From the NCBI GenBank assembly GCA_002490775.1, contig DKUR01000027.1:1-28978 (forward strand): DNA of 28,978 nt, given 5' to 3'. Below are positions 7,290 to 12,544 of this stretch, piece after piece; position 1 is the first letter of the stretch; each line of letters begins with the position of its first letter. The notes under the pieces were generated by a model. That model was not told the DNA's origin. It ran no database searches and saw only the letters and a program-made list of their open reading frames with translations. This DNA is from Lachnospiraceae bacterium UBA7199. Lineage in GTDB: Bacteria > Bacillota > Clostridia > Lachnospirales > Lachnospiraceae. Made by a program: the position numbers and the translations under genes.

Positions 7290-7718
7290 TCATTCTGCAT
7301 TTTCAGTTAGTTCTGAAGTACAATGAGGACATCTGACAGCTTCTATGGCTACTTCTTCCCTACAGTAAGGACACACTTTTGTGGTGGCCGGCAAAGGCTC
7401 CTCCTCTTTCTTTCTGGAAGCCTTATTCACTGCCTTGATTAATACAAATATCACTAGCGCAATTAAAAGAAAATTAATCACTGCTGCAAGAAAAGATCCA
7501 TAATTCAATGCAGCCGCCTGTTCACCCTCGCCTAACATGATACACAATGACGTAAAATCAAAACCTCCTGTAAGCAAAGACAGCAATGGCATTGCAACGT
7601 CATTGACAAGCGAAGTTACTATTGCAGTGAAAGCTCCGCCCATTATAATACCCACTGCCATATCCATTACATTTCCCCTGGAAACAAATTCCTTAAACTC
7701 TTTCATAAACGCTTTCAT
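7290..7718 (-). CDS. mscL: Large-conductance mechanosensitive channel MscL with C-terminal zinc ribbon
   Basis: Membrane channel that opens under high membrane tension and releases solutes on hypo-osmotic shock. The MscL hallmark MKEFKEFVSRGNVMDMAVGIIMGGAF occupies residues 5-30; two transmembrane helices lie at about 17-42 and 75-97. The usual C-terminal helical bundle is replaced or extended by a zinc ribbon with Cys116, Cys119, Cys130 and Cys133 (CPYC...CPHC). Length 142 aa. The start at 7718 is chosen because it aligns with MscL N termini and has AGGTGG about seven bases upstream; an upstream in-frame ATG at 7799 lies inside the tRNA-Arg terminator hairpin. It is 35 bases ahead of the pyridoxamine kinase gene and has no convincing promoter of its own. 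Confidence 0.95.
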   Translation of the reverse strand: MKAFMKEFKEFVSRGNVMDMAVGIIMGGAFTAIVTSLVNDVAMPLLSLLTGGFDFTSLCIMLGEGEQAAALNYGSFLAAVINFLLIALVIFVLIKAVNKASRKKEEEPLPATTKVCPYCREEVAIEAVRCPHCTSELTENAE

Positions 7719-7777
7719 CTTACTTCCACCTTTCCTCTTAATGTGTAATTTTTTCTTTCTTTTTTGATGCAAAGAAA

Positions 7778-7805
7778 GCGGAAACGCCAATTTAAGCATT
7801 TCCGC
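7778..7805 (-). terminator. Intrinsic terminator downstream of tRNA-Arg
   Basis: GCGGAAACGC (7778-7787) pairs with GCATTTCCGC (7796-7805), ten base pairs with one G-U, and an eight-base loop. On the minus strand the tail is TTTCTTT. A second hairpin upstream (about 7811-7832, TATCAGTGTG against CACACTTGATA with one bulge) has no U-tract. Confidence 0.8.
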
Positions 7806-7834
7806 CTCATTATCAGTGTGTCACACTTGATAGT

Positions 7835-7897
7835 GTACGCAACCGCACAAAAAACGTACGCAACCGCACAAAAAACGTACGCAACCGCACAAAAAAC
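7835..7897 (-). repeat. Three perfect 21-bp tandem repeats at the 3' end of tRNA-Arg
   Basis: Units at 7835-7855, 7856-7876 and 7877-7897 are identical. On the minus strand each unit reads GTTTTTTGTGCGG followed by TTGCGTAC. The first unit begins with the tRNA discriminator G, so the array is fused to the end of the tRNA. GTGCG in each unit can pair with the preceding CGCAC (tRNA acceptor) or CGTAC (previous unit) across the T6 run, so the array looks like duplications of the sequence just past the tRNA end. Confidence 0.95.
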
Positions 7898-7970
7898 GTG
7901 CGCTAGAGGATTCGAACCCCCGACCTTTTGGTCCGTAGCCAAACGCTCTATCCAGCTGAGCTAAGCGCAC
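7897..7970 (-). tRNA. tRNA-Arg (anticodon ACG)
   Basis: Complete 74-base cloverleaf on the minus strand. Acceptor GTGCGCT (7970-7964) pairs with AGCGCAC, discriminator G at 7897. D-loop region is TTAGCTCAGCTGGATAGAGC; the anticodon stem TTTGG/CCAAA encloses loop CTACGGA, giving ACG, which is expected to be deaminated to ICG and read CGU/CGC/CGA. T arm has loop TTCGAAT. CCA is not encoded; the bases after the discriminator are TTTTTT. It is a single tRNA with its own promoter and terminator. Confidence 0.97.
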
Positions 7971-7998
7971 ATTTGCTGCTTTGTCTGCAACAACTGAT

Positions 7999-8027
7999 AT
8001 TTTATTATAATATCATAGGTTTGTCAA
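7999..8027 (-). promoter_or_regulatory. Promoter of tRNA-Arg
   Basis: Minus-strand TTGACA (8027-8022, perfect -35), 17-base spacer, TAAAAT (8004-7999). Transcription would start about 20 bases before the tRNA 5' end at 7970. The large palindrome ends 17 bases upstream of the -35. Confidence 0.8.
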
Positions 8028-8043
8028 GGGGCATGGAACAAGT

Positions 8044-8317
8044 TTCACGGAAATCAATTTTATGATTTTGGGAAAATGTGTGTCCGTTATCGGAGAGGAT
8101 ATCCGTACGGAAATATTTCTTAAGGAGTCCTTTCAACAACGTCAGTGGTTAGCGAGGTAAAGAGTTGCAAGCAACTCACAAGTTGCAAGCAACTCTCGAG
8201 CTTACCACTGTTACGTTGTTGTAGAGCGAAAGCGTGACGACGAAGAAATATTTCCGTACGGATATCCTCTTTGACACTACATACATCCCCCAAAATCAGA
8301 AAATTAATTTCCGTGAA
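8044..8317. repeat. ~274-bp imperfect palindrome with nested stem-loops (MITE-like)
   Basis: This is the gene-free stretch between tRNA-Arg and the J-domain gene. Outer arms: 8044-8072 against 8289-8317, 27 of 29 bases paired, ends TTCACGG...CCGTGAA. Middle: a perfect 28-bp pairing of 8094-8121 with 8243-8270. Inner: CAACAACGT (8134-8142) with 8213-8221 and CAGTGG (8143-8148) with 8205-8210. Centre: AGAGTTGC (8161-8168) with 8189-8196, enclosing GCAACT-CACA-AGTTGC. The tetramer AAGT lies directly left (8040-8043) and one base right (8319-8322) of the arms, a possible but weak target duplication. No open frame of note lies within it. I infer a non-autonomous mobile element or a very long RNA hairpin. 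Confidence 0.85.
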
Positions 8318-8335
8318 TAAGTTTTCTGCGGACTA

Positions 8336-9070
8336 TTAAAATCTGTAGTAGGGGCTTCCGCCGCAGCATAGCCCGCCTCCGCCACAGCATAAATTACATA
8401 AAAGATTTGCAATGCAAAGTTTTAAACAAAATCCATTGCCTCCTGTGTAGGGCTGCCCATAGGTATATTGTCTCTGCCTGTACCAGGTGCCGCCATTTTC
8501 AAACTGATATACCAAATTGCTGTAATCCTGATTCCCCGGCTCTAAAGCTGCTGCCTTTCTGGCATGTTCCAGCGCGGATACTTGATTTCCAAGCCCCGCA
8601 TGTGCCAATGCACTATAATAGTACCATCTGGCGCTTCTGGCGTTTTCCTCCATACCGTCAAGCACAGTTCTTGCTTCCTTATAATATCCATTTCTCACAT
8701 AATTACCTGCTGCACGCAGATGTCCGTCTTCTTCATATCCGGTTCCTGAACTGCCATAAGCGCCTCCACCAAAGTTCCCAAAATCTCCAAATCCCCCGAA
8801 ACCGCCAAAACCTCCGCTTCCAAATCCTCCATAACTGCCACCGGAAGTGCCATAACCACCATTCTGATACCGGTAGCCTTCTGTGCGTTCCTTCATAATC
8901 TGCTGATAGGCCTGCTGTATTTCCTTAAACTTTTCTTCTGCTTCCTCCTTATGAGGATTGTTAATATTGGCGTCAGGGTGATACTTACGGCTAAGAGATT
9001 TATATGCTTTTTTAATTTCTTCCTCACTGGCATTTCTTGAAATACCTAAAACTTCATATGGATCACGCAT
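8336..9070 (-). CDS. J-domain (DnaJ-like) protein with Gly-rich linker and Cys-rich tail
   Basis: Residues 1-62 form a J domain: DPYEVLGISRNASEEEIKKAYK, then HPD at 31-33, the motif that stimulates DnaK ATPase. Residues about 70-115 are a Gly/Phe/Ser/Tyr linker. Residues 120-190 are helical with TPR-like repeats (YYKEARTVLDGM, AGLGNQVSALEHARKAAAL). The last about 30 residues are Cys- and Gly-rich (CLKLC, CNLCCGGGG, CCGG). It lacks the CxxCxGxG zinc repeats and C-terminal domain of true DnaJ, so it is a specialised co-chaperone rather than the general DnaJ. GGGAG lies six bases before the ATG. It overlaps the DUF5685 gene by eight bases and is last in that operon. Confidence 0.88.
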   Translation of the reverse strand: MRDPYEVLGISRNASEEEIKKAYKSLSRKYHPDANINNPHKEEAEEKFKEIQQAYQQIMKERTEGYRYQNGGYGTSGGSYGGFGSGGFGGFGGFGDFGNFGGGAYGSSGTGYEEDGHLRAAGNYVRNGYYKEARTVLDGMEENARSARWYYYSALAHAGLGNQVSALEHARKAAALEPGNQDYSNLVYQFENGGTWYRQRQYTYGQPYTGGNGFCLKLCIANLLCNLCCGGGGLCCGGSPYYRF

Positions 9071-9911
9071 TTTCTGCTCCCTTCTCTTTTGCCTGCCGCG
9101 CCTGGCTTACCATCTCAAACCGGTACCAGATACCGGAATAAAGAATATTCCTTAAAATATCCACATTTTCAATTACAGGAAGTTTTTCAAACTCTTTGCA
9201 GCACTCCGCCATGATCATGGTTAAAATTGTTTTGATTTCCTCTTCAAATTCCGGATTTTCATAGCGTTTCCTAAGTGGATTGAATCTGCCTTTTTTTATA
9301 TCTTCTACAATATCTTCATAAGCATCCAGGATATAAACAAATTTTCCCAGATTATTGCCTATACTTCTTAGGCTGCTGCTCCATTCATCATTTTTAGGCG
9401 TCATTATTTCACCCATAATTTCACCAAAAAGTCCCGCCATATGATCAATATCCTGATTTTGACGTTTCTCCTCCTGTGCCAGCTCCCGCATAAGACTGCT
9501 GACCTTTTTTGCTTTTTCTCCATAGGATACACATATATTGTGGTATGCTTTTTTGAGCATTTTCATGTAGGCCAATCTGGACAATTTATTTTCATCTTCC
9601 CAGTCATCCTTACACTTATAATAGGTAAAAAGCAAATTCATATCTGCGCCATAATAGGAAAATTCATTTTTTCTAAGGATATGTTTCTCAAAGGGATGCG
9701 CTATGCACTTTACCTGTGAAACTTCTGTTTCCGGCTCATACAGGCTTCCAAGCAGCATGACTAAAAAGGTAATATCATAAGATAAGCTGATCTGCCCCAG
9801 TTTTCCATACCTTTCCTTTAATGCCTGGCAAAGCCCGCAATAATAGGAATGATAAACATCAAACTCTCTGAATTTCATATCCCCCTTGTTGATAATAATA
9901 TATCCAAACAT
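9063..9911 (-). CDS. DUF5685 family protein
   Basis: An N terminus of the DUF5685 type: MFGYI..., REFDVYHSYYCGLCQALKERYG with Cys25 and Cys28, followed by a mostly helical protein with further conserved-looking positions (DDWEDE, a Cys near residue 90). 282 aa, no signal peptide or membrane segment. The function of the family is not known to me; the Cys pair hints at metal or redox chemistry, and the all-helical body could be an interaction module. GGGAG is six bases before the ATG. It sits between a zinc-ribbon membrane protein and a J-domain protein, overlapping the latter, which implies a shared task with a chaperone. Confidence 0.8.
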   Translation of the reverse strand: MFGYIIINKGDMKFREFDVYHSYYCGLCQALKERYGKLGQISLSYDITFLVMLLGSLYEPETEVSQVKCIAHPFEKHILRKNEFSYYGADMNLLFTYYKCKDDWEDENKLSRLAYMKMLKKAYHNICVSYGEKAKKVSSLMRELAQEEKRQNQDIDHMAGLFGEIMGEIMTPKNDEWSSSLRSIGNNLGKFVYILDAYEDIVEDIKKGRFNPLRKRYENPEFEEEIKTILTMIMAECCKEFEKLPVIENVDILRNILYSGIWYRFEMVSQARQAKEKGAENA

Positions 9912-9938
9912 AATTGTCTCCCAGCTATTGATAAACTC

Positions 9939-10331
9939 TCAGCTTTTTTTGATGAAGGTTTGACCACATTTAGGACATCTGATTTCAATCTTTCCTTTTC
10001 CTCTTGGAATCCTAATTTTCTGCCTGCAGGACGGACATTTATAAATATGATGGGTTTTTCTCTGTTTTAAATTCCTTGTAAATGCAGCCGCCTTTTGCCT
10101 GATCTTAAATTCATACCGCAAATAGATTGAATTTTCAGCACTGCGCTTATATCTGTTTTTAGAAAACATTCTAAAATAAGCATACACTAAAAGTACGATC
10201 CCTAAAATATAAAACACTCTTACGCCAAACAGCGAAAGTAAAAAACAAACAATCACCAAACCCATCAAAAAGCGGTTTAACTGATCACTCCCATATCTTC
10301 CCTGCATAAAACGGTATAACTTTTCCTTCAT
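9939..10331 (-). CDS. Small membrane protein with C-terminal zinc ribbon
   Basis: 130 aa. A basic N terminus (MKEKLYRFMQGRYG), two closely spaced membrane segments around residues 20-58 (FLMGLVIVCFLL, FYILGIVLLVYAYF), a strongly basic middle, and a C-terminal zinc ribbon YKCPSCRQKI...RCPKCGQTF with two CxxC knuckles. The start at 10331 follows GGAAGG within 15 bases; an in-frame ATG at 10427 would read through a terminator-like hairpin and is unlikely. It is first of the three-gene operon with DUF5685 and the J-domain protein. Function unknown; the topology suggests a membrane anchor with a cytoplasmic metal-binding tail. Confidence 0.75.
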   Translation of the reverse strand: MKEKLYRFMQGRYGSDQLNRFLMGLVIVCFLLSLFGVRVFYILGIVLLVYAYFRMFSKNRYKRSAENSIYLRYEFKIRQKAAAFTRNLKQRKTHHIYKCPSCRQKIRIPRGKGKIEIRCPKCGQTFIKKS

Positions 10332-10361
10332 TCCGGCCACGCCCTTCCTCTTGGTAAGAAA

Positions 10362-10378
10362 GCCCTGCAAATCAGGGC
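10362..10378 (-). terminator. Terminator/attenuator-like hairpin in the leader of the zinc-ribbon operon
   Basis: On the minus strand GCCCTG-ATTTG-CAGGGC is followed by TTTCTT, ending about 25 bases before the ATG at 10331. The stem is six GC-rich base pairs. It either ends a short upstream transcript or attenuates the operon. Confidence 0.5.
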
Positions 10379-10434
10379 ATCCACAATCTTTTGATGTTAT
10401 CCTACTTCTTTTTTTACAATAAATCAATTAACGC

Positions 10435-10463
10435 AATATAAAGCAATCTAAACAATTTCTAAA
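10435..10463 (-). promoter_or_regulatory. Candidate promoter of the zinc-ribbon/DUF5685/J-domain operon
   Basis: TTTAGA (10463-10458), 17-base spacer, TATATT (10440-10435) on the minus strand. Transcription would begin near 10428, giving a leader of about 100 bases that contains the hairpin at 10362-10378. Confidence 0.4.
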
Positions 10464-10466
10464 CAA

Positions 10467-10590
10467 AGGGCGCTGCACGCTGCGAGTCAGCTTATTGTAA
10501 ATCGAGTAGGGAAGATTTCTTCCCCTACTCGCCCTGCGCGGCCCGCATGCCGCTTTAGCGGCAAACTTCCTAATGTGGGCCTGTGCATAA
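10467..10590. repeat. GC-rich block of stem-loops, possibly a dispersed intergenic element
   Basis: A sharply GC-richer segment between AT-rich flanks. Contains CGAGTAGGGAAG (10503-10514) paired with 10519-10531 with one bulge; TGCCGC (10548-10553) paired with 10558-10563; GCCC/GGGC and GGGCG/CGCCC pairs that could enclose them as a branched fold. No ribosome site or plausible gene lies in it. It sits between the terminator of the 37-aa gene and the promoter of the next operon, so it may be an untranscribed or read-through element. Confidence 0.55.
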
Positions 10591-10595
10591 AAAGA

Positions 10596-10617
10596 GCAGG
10601 TGAAAAATCCCACCTGC
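10596..10617 (-). terminator. Terminator of the 37-aa small gene
   Basis: On the minus strand GCAGGTG (10617-10611) pairs with CACCTGC (10602-10596) and is followed by TCTTTTTAT. It lies 17 bases after the small gene stop at 10634. Confidence 0.85.
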
Positions 10618-10633
10618 CCTGATAGATACTTTA

Positions 10634-10747
10634 TCAGTCTTCAATATCCTGATCCGCCGCTACTGCTGATACCACGGAAGAAACTACTGATACAACAACT
10701 GCAATAATGATGATCAACAATCCGCCGCCTAACACCACAAATTCCAT
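10634..10747 (-). CDS. 37-aa single-span membrane microprotein, function unknown
   Basis: ATG at 10747, TGA at 10634. The protein begins MEFVVLGGGLLIIIIAVVV and ends AADQDIED: a four-residue start, one hydrophobic helix of about 27 residues, then a short acidic tail. Supported by GAAGGAG eight bases before the ATG, a near-consensus promoter (10792-10820) and a terminator 17 bases after the stop, so it is a complete single-gene unit. No charged residue falls within the helix; a GGG stretch (7-9) and small residues in VVSSVVSAVAA could favour helix packing. It might be a toxin-like peptide, a membrane-protein modulator or a structural peptide; nothing visible decides. No antitoxin RNA is evident opposite it. 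Confidence 0.78.
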   Translation of the reverse strand: MEFVVLGGGLLIIIIAVVVSVVSSVVSAVAADQDIED

Positions 10748-10791
10748 TTCAACATCTCCTTCTAAAGCACCTTGTCCATCTCAATGTAACT

Positions 10792-10820
10792 ATTGTACTA
10801 AATGTACCGCAGTTTTTCAA
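10792..10820 (-). promoter_or_regulatory. Promoter of the 37-aa small gene
   Basis: TTGAAA (10820-10815), 17-base spacer, TACAAT (10797-10792) on the minus strand; transcript starts about 38 bases before the ATG. The spacer contains GTAC-N5-GTAC overlapping the -10, similar to the dyads upstream of the other small gene at 3671-3817. Confidence 0.7.
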
Positions 10821-10852
10821 CCGCAAAATTTATTCAAACAGTACTTTTGCAA

Positions 10853-11998
10853 TTACAGTACCTGACCTTTTAATACCACCTTGTATAAGCTTAAATCTGA
10901 TTTACGCAGCAGCACAAGATTTGCAACCTTTCCTTTCGTGATACTTCCATATTGATCGTAAATTCCTACACTCTTTGCCGAATTGACCGCTGCGCACTTT
11001 ACTGCTTTTTCTAACGGAATTTTCATATCCAAAACTGCTCTGCGCATACAATCCATCAGGTTAGTTGCACTTCCTGCAATTGTCCCATCTTTCAAGGTTG
11101 CAAGGGTACCTGTTACCTTTACTGCCTGGCCGCCCAAGCTGTAATCTCCATCTTCTAATCCGGTTGCCATCATGCTGTCGCTGATAAAAATAATCTTATC
11201 CTCACCCAGCATTTTAAAGGTTGTCCGAACTGCTGCCGGATGAATATGCACACCGTCACAAATAAGTTCAGCCTCAGCACCGCTGTCTGCTGCTGCTCCC
11301 ACTACCCCGGGAGCACGATGGCTGTAAGGCGGCATTGCATTATACAAATGTGTTACATGACTTGCCCCTGCCCCAAATGCTTTCATTGCTGTATCATAAT
11401 CTGCCATCGTATGTGCCAGTGATAAAACAGTCGATCTGTTATTTTCCCGTATGAACTCCATAGCACCCTCTGTCTCAGGTGCAATTGCTACCAGCTTAAT
11501 CAGCCCGCCGCATTTTTTCTGCATCTCATCAAATAACTGCTGGTCCGGTTTACTGATATAAGCGGGATTCTGGGCACCCATTTTTTCTTTTGAAATAAAA
11601 GGCCCTTCCATGTTAATACCGCAGAAAATCGCTTTTCTTTCTTTTTCTCCTGCATCCTGCGCTTTCTTATATTCAGCGGCAGTCTCACATATTTTAAAAA
11701 GCTGCTCGCTTCCCAGCGTCATTGTTGCCGGTACAATGGTCGTAACACCTACAGAAGCTTCATAGTCTGCCATCGTATCAATTGCCTCTATAGTTCCATC
11801 ACAAAAATCGCTTCCCATACATCCATGAAAATGGATATCTGTAAGCCCTGGAATCGCATAGCATCCATCGCCGTCTATAATGACTTCCTTTCCTGCTCCC
11901 TTTCCATTTTCATCACAGAACCTATCCCCTGCAATGTAAATATCTTTTTCTTCAAAACAACCATCTTCCGTATAAACACTTGCATTTTTAATGATCAT
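10853..11998 (-). CDS. nagA: N-acetylglucosamine-6-phosphate deacetylase
   Basis: Cytoplasmic amidohydrolase that removes acetate from GlcNAc-6-phosphate, giving glucosamine-6-phosphate for wall recycling or catabolism. Motifs: DIHFHG with the metal-site His pair (56, 58), NMEGPF with metal ligand Glu131, LAHTMADY with His196, HVTHLYNAM with His217, CDGVHIHP, and SDSMMATG with catalytic Asp274. 381 aa is the usual length. The ATG at 11998 is preceded by GGGTG at a suitable distance; an in-frame start 15 codons earlier lacks a site. No nagB or PTS gene is next to it, so it is a single-gene unit here. Its 5' side faces a plus-strand small gene, with an AT-rich divergent region of about 160 bases (11999-12157) that has only weak promoter-like matches. 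Confidence 0.95.
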   Translation of the reverse strand: MIIKNASVYTEDGCFEEKDIYIAGDRFCDENGKGAGKEVIIDGDGCYAIPGLTDIHFHGCMGSDFCDGTIEAIDTMADYEASVGVTTIVPATMTLGSEQLFKICETAAEYKKAQDAGEKERKAIFCGINMEGPFISKEKMGAQNPAYISKPDQQLFDEMQKKCGGLIKLVAIAPETEGAMEFIRENNRSTVLSLAHTMADYDTAMKAFGAGASHVTHLYNAMPPYSHRAPGVVGAAADSGAEAELICDGVHIHPAAVRTTFKMLGEDKIIFISDSMMATGLEDGDYSLGGQAVKVTGTLATLKDGTIAGSATNLMDCMRRAVLDMKIPLEKAVKCAAVNSAKSVGIYDQYGSITKGKVANLVLLRKSDLSLYKVVLKGQVL

Positions 11999-12157
11999 TT
12001 TTTCACCCTGCCCTTCCAAAAATATTTGTTCCCAATTTATCAATATTTTAACACCTTTAAATTCTTTTGTATATTATAAGTTGCTAAATCCTTTAGAAAT
12101 CCCCAAAATCAGACGATATAATATATGTAACCAGTAAAGTGGAATCCAAGGAGGGAT

Positions 12158-12418
12158 ATCAAAGCATACGGAGATGAAAAGCTTTATAAAGTTCAAGCGG
12201 TTACGGTGATACCGCCTCTTAAGAAGACCTCTTCAAGAGAAAAACGTCATCAGTTCAAGCGGAGCACTTCTGGTACTTATCCATCAAGATCCTTTACAAA
12301 AGTGCTGGAAGATGCATGTGAAAAGGAACTGCAGCGAGATGTCCATATTTGTATTAATGGATACACCAAAAATGCATTTCCTCTTAATCAAATAATCAAT
12401 CTGCGGGAATACCGCTAA
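12158..12418 (+). pseudogene. Small conserved-looking protein with a missing or non-standard start codon
   Basis: An open frame reads from upstream of 12158 to TAA at 12416-12418. A perfect AAGGAGG is at 12148-12154, but the frame has no ATG/GTG/TTG near it; the first candidate is ATC at 12158 (product from ATC: about 86 aa, reading IKAYGDEKLYKVQAVTVIPP). The first standard start in frame is GTG at 12206 (70 aa), which has no ribosome site and would cut off the most protein-like part. A TATAAT at 12116-12121 could be a -10. Basic middle region; C-terminal part has SFTKVLEDACEKELQ. Either it starts at ATC, or the ATG has been lost and the gene is decaying. I do not recognise the family. Confidence 0.5.
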
Positions 12419-12430
12419 CATGTTTGATTT

Positions 12431-12532
12431 TATAGGAAACGCTTGTCGTTTCCTATAGCCCCTTAGGGGGATGCGCCCAATTTTTGCAAGGCAGTTTTTG
12501 TACTTTTCCTGTGGCAAAACTGGCGCAAAATG
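12431..12532. repeat. Cluster of three inverted repeats between convergent genes
   Basis: First, a perfect 11-bp hairpin TATAGGAAACG (12431-12441) with 12447-12457. Second, CCCC (12459-12462) with GGGG (12466-12469). Third, a long bulged hairpin joining TTTTGC (12482-12487) to GCAAAA (12525-12530) and CAGTTTT (12492-12498) to AAAACTG (12516-12522). The cluster fills the space between the plus-strand small gene and the PepSY gene and probably ends transcription from both sides, although U-tracts are poor. Confidence 0.6.
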
Positions 12533-12544
12533 AAACACTCTGCC

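Noticed and set aside
7719..7799. N-terminal extension of MscL to an ATG at 7799
   Set aside because: The added 27 residues are not MscL-like and the ATG lies inside the tRNA terminator stem; the ATG at 7718 has the ribosome site.
7835..7897. The tandem repeats as a CRISPR array
   Set aside because: Units are directly adjacent with no spacers and there are no cas genes.
7715..7964. Open frames on both strands through tRNA-Arg and its tandem repeats, giving repeated peptides
   Set aside because: The peptide repeats are translations of the 21-bp non-coding repeat and of the tRNA itself; no ribosome sites.
8202..8898. Plus-strand frames opposite the J-domain gene (for example 8407-8898)
   Set aside because: They are antisense shadows of a Gly-rich, GC-biased coding region and have no start signals.
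10428..10613. A 61-aa minus-strand open frame across the GC-rich block
   Set aside because: No ribosome site, start inside the terminator of the 37-aa gene, and Cys/Arg-rich composition typical of non-coding GC-rich DNA.
12284..12538. An 84-aa minus-strand open frame opposite the small plus-strand gene
   Set aside because: It spans the inverted-repeat cluster, lacks a ribosome site and overlaps a better plus-strand frame with a perfect AAGGAGG.
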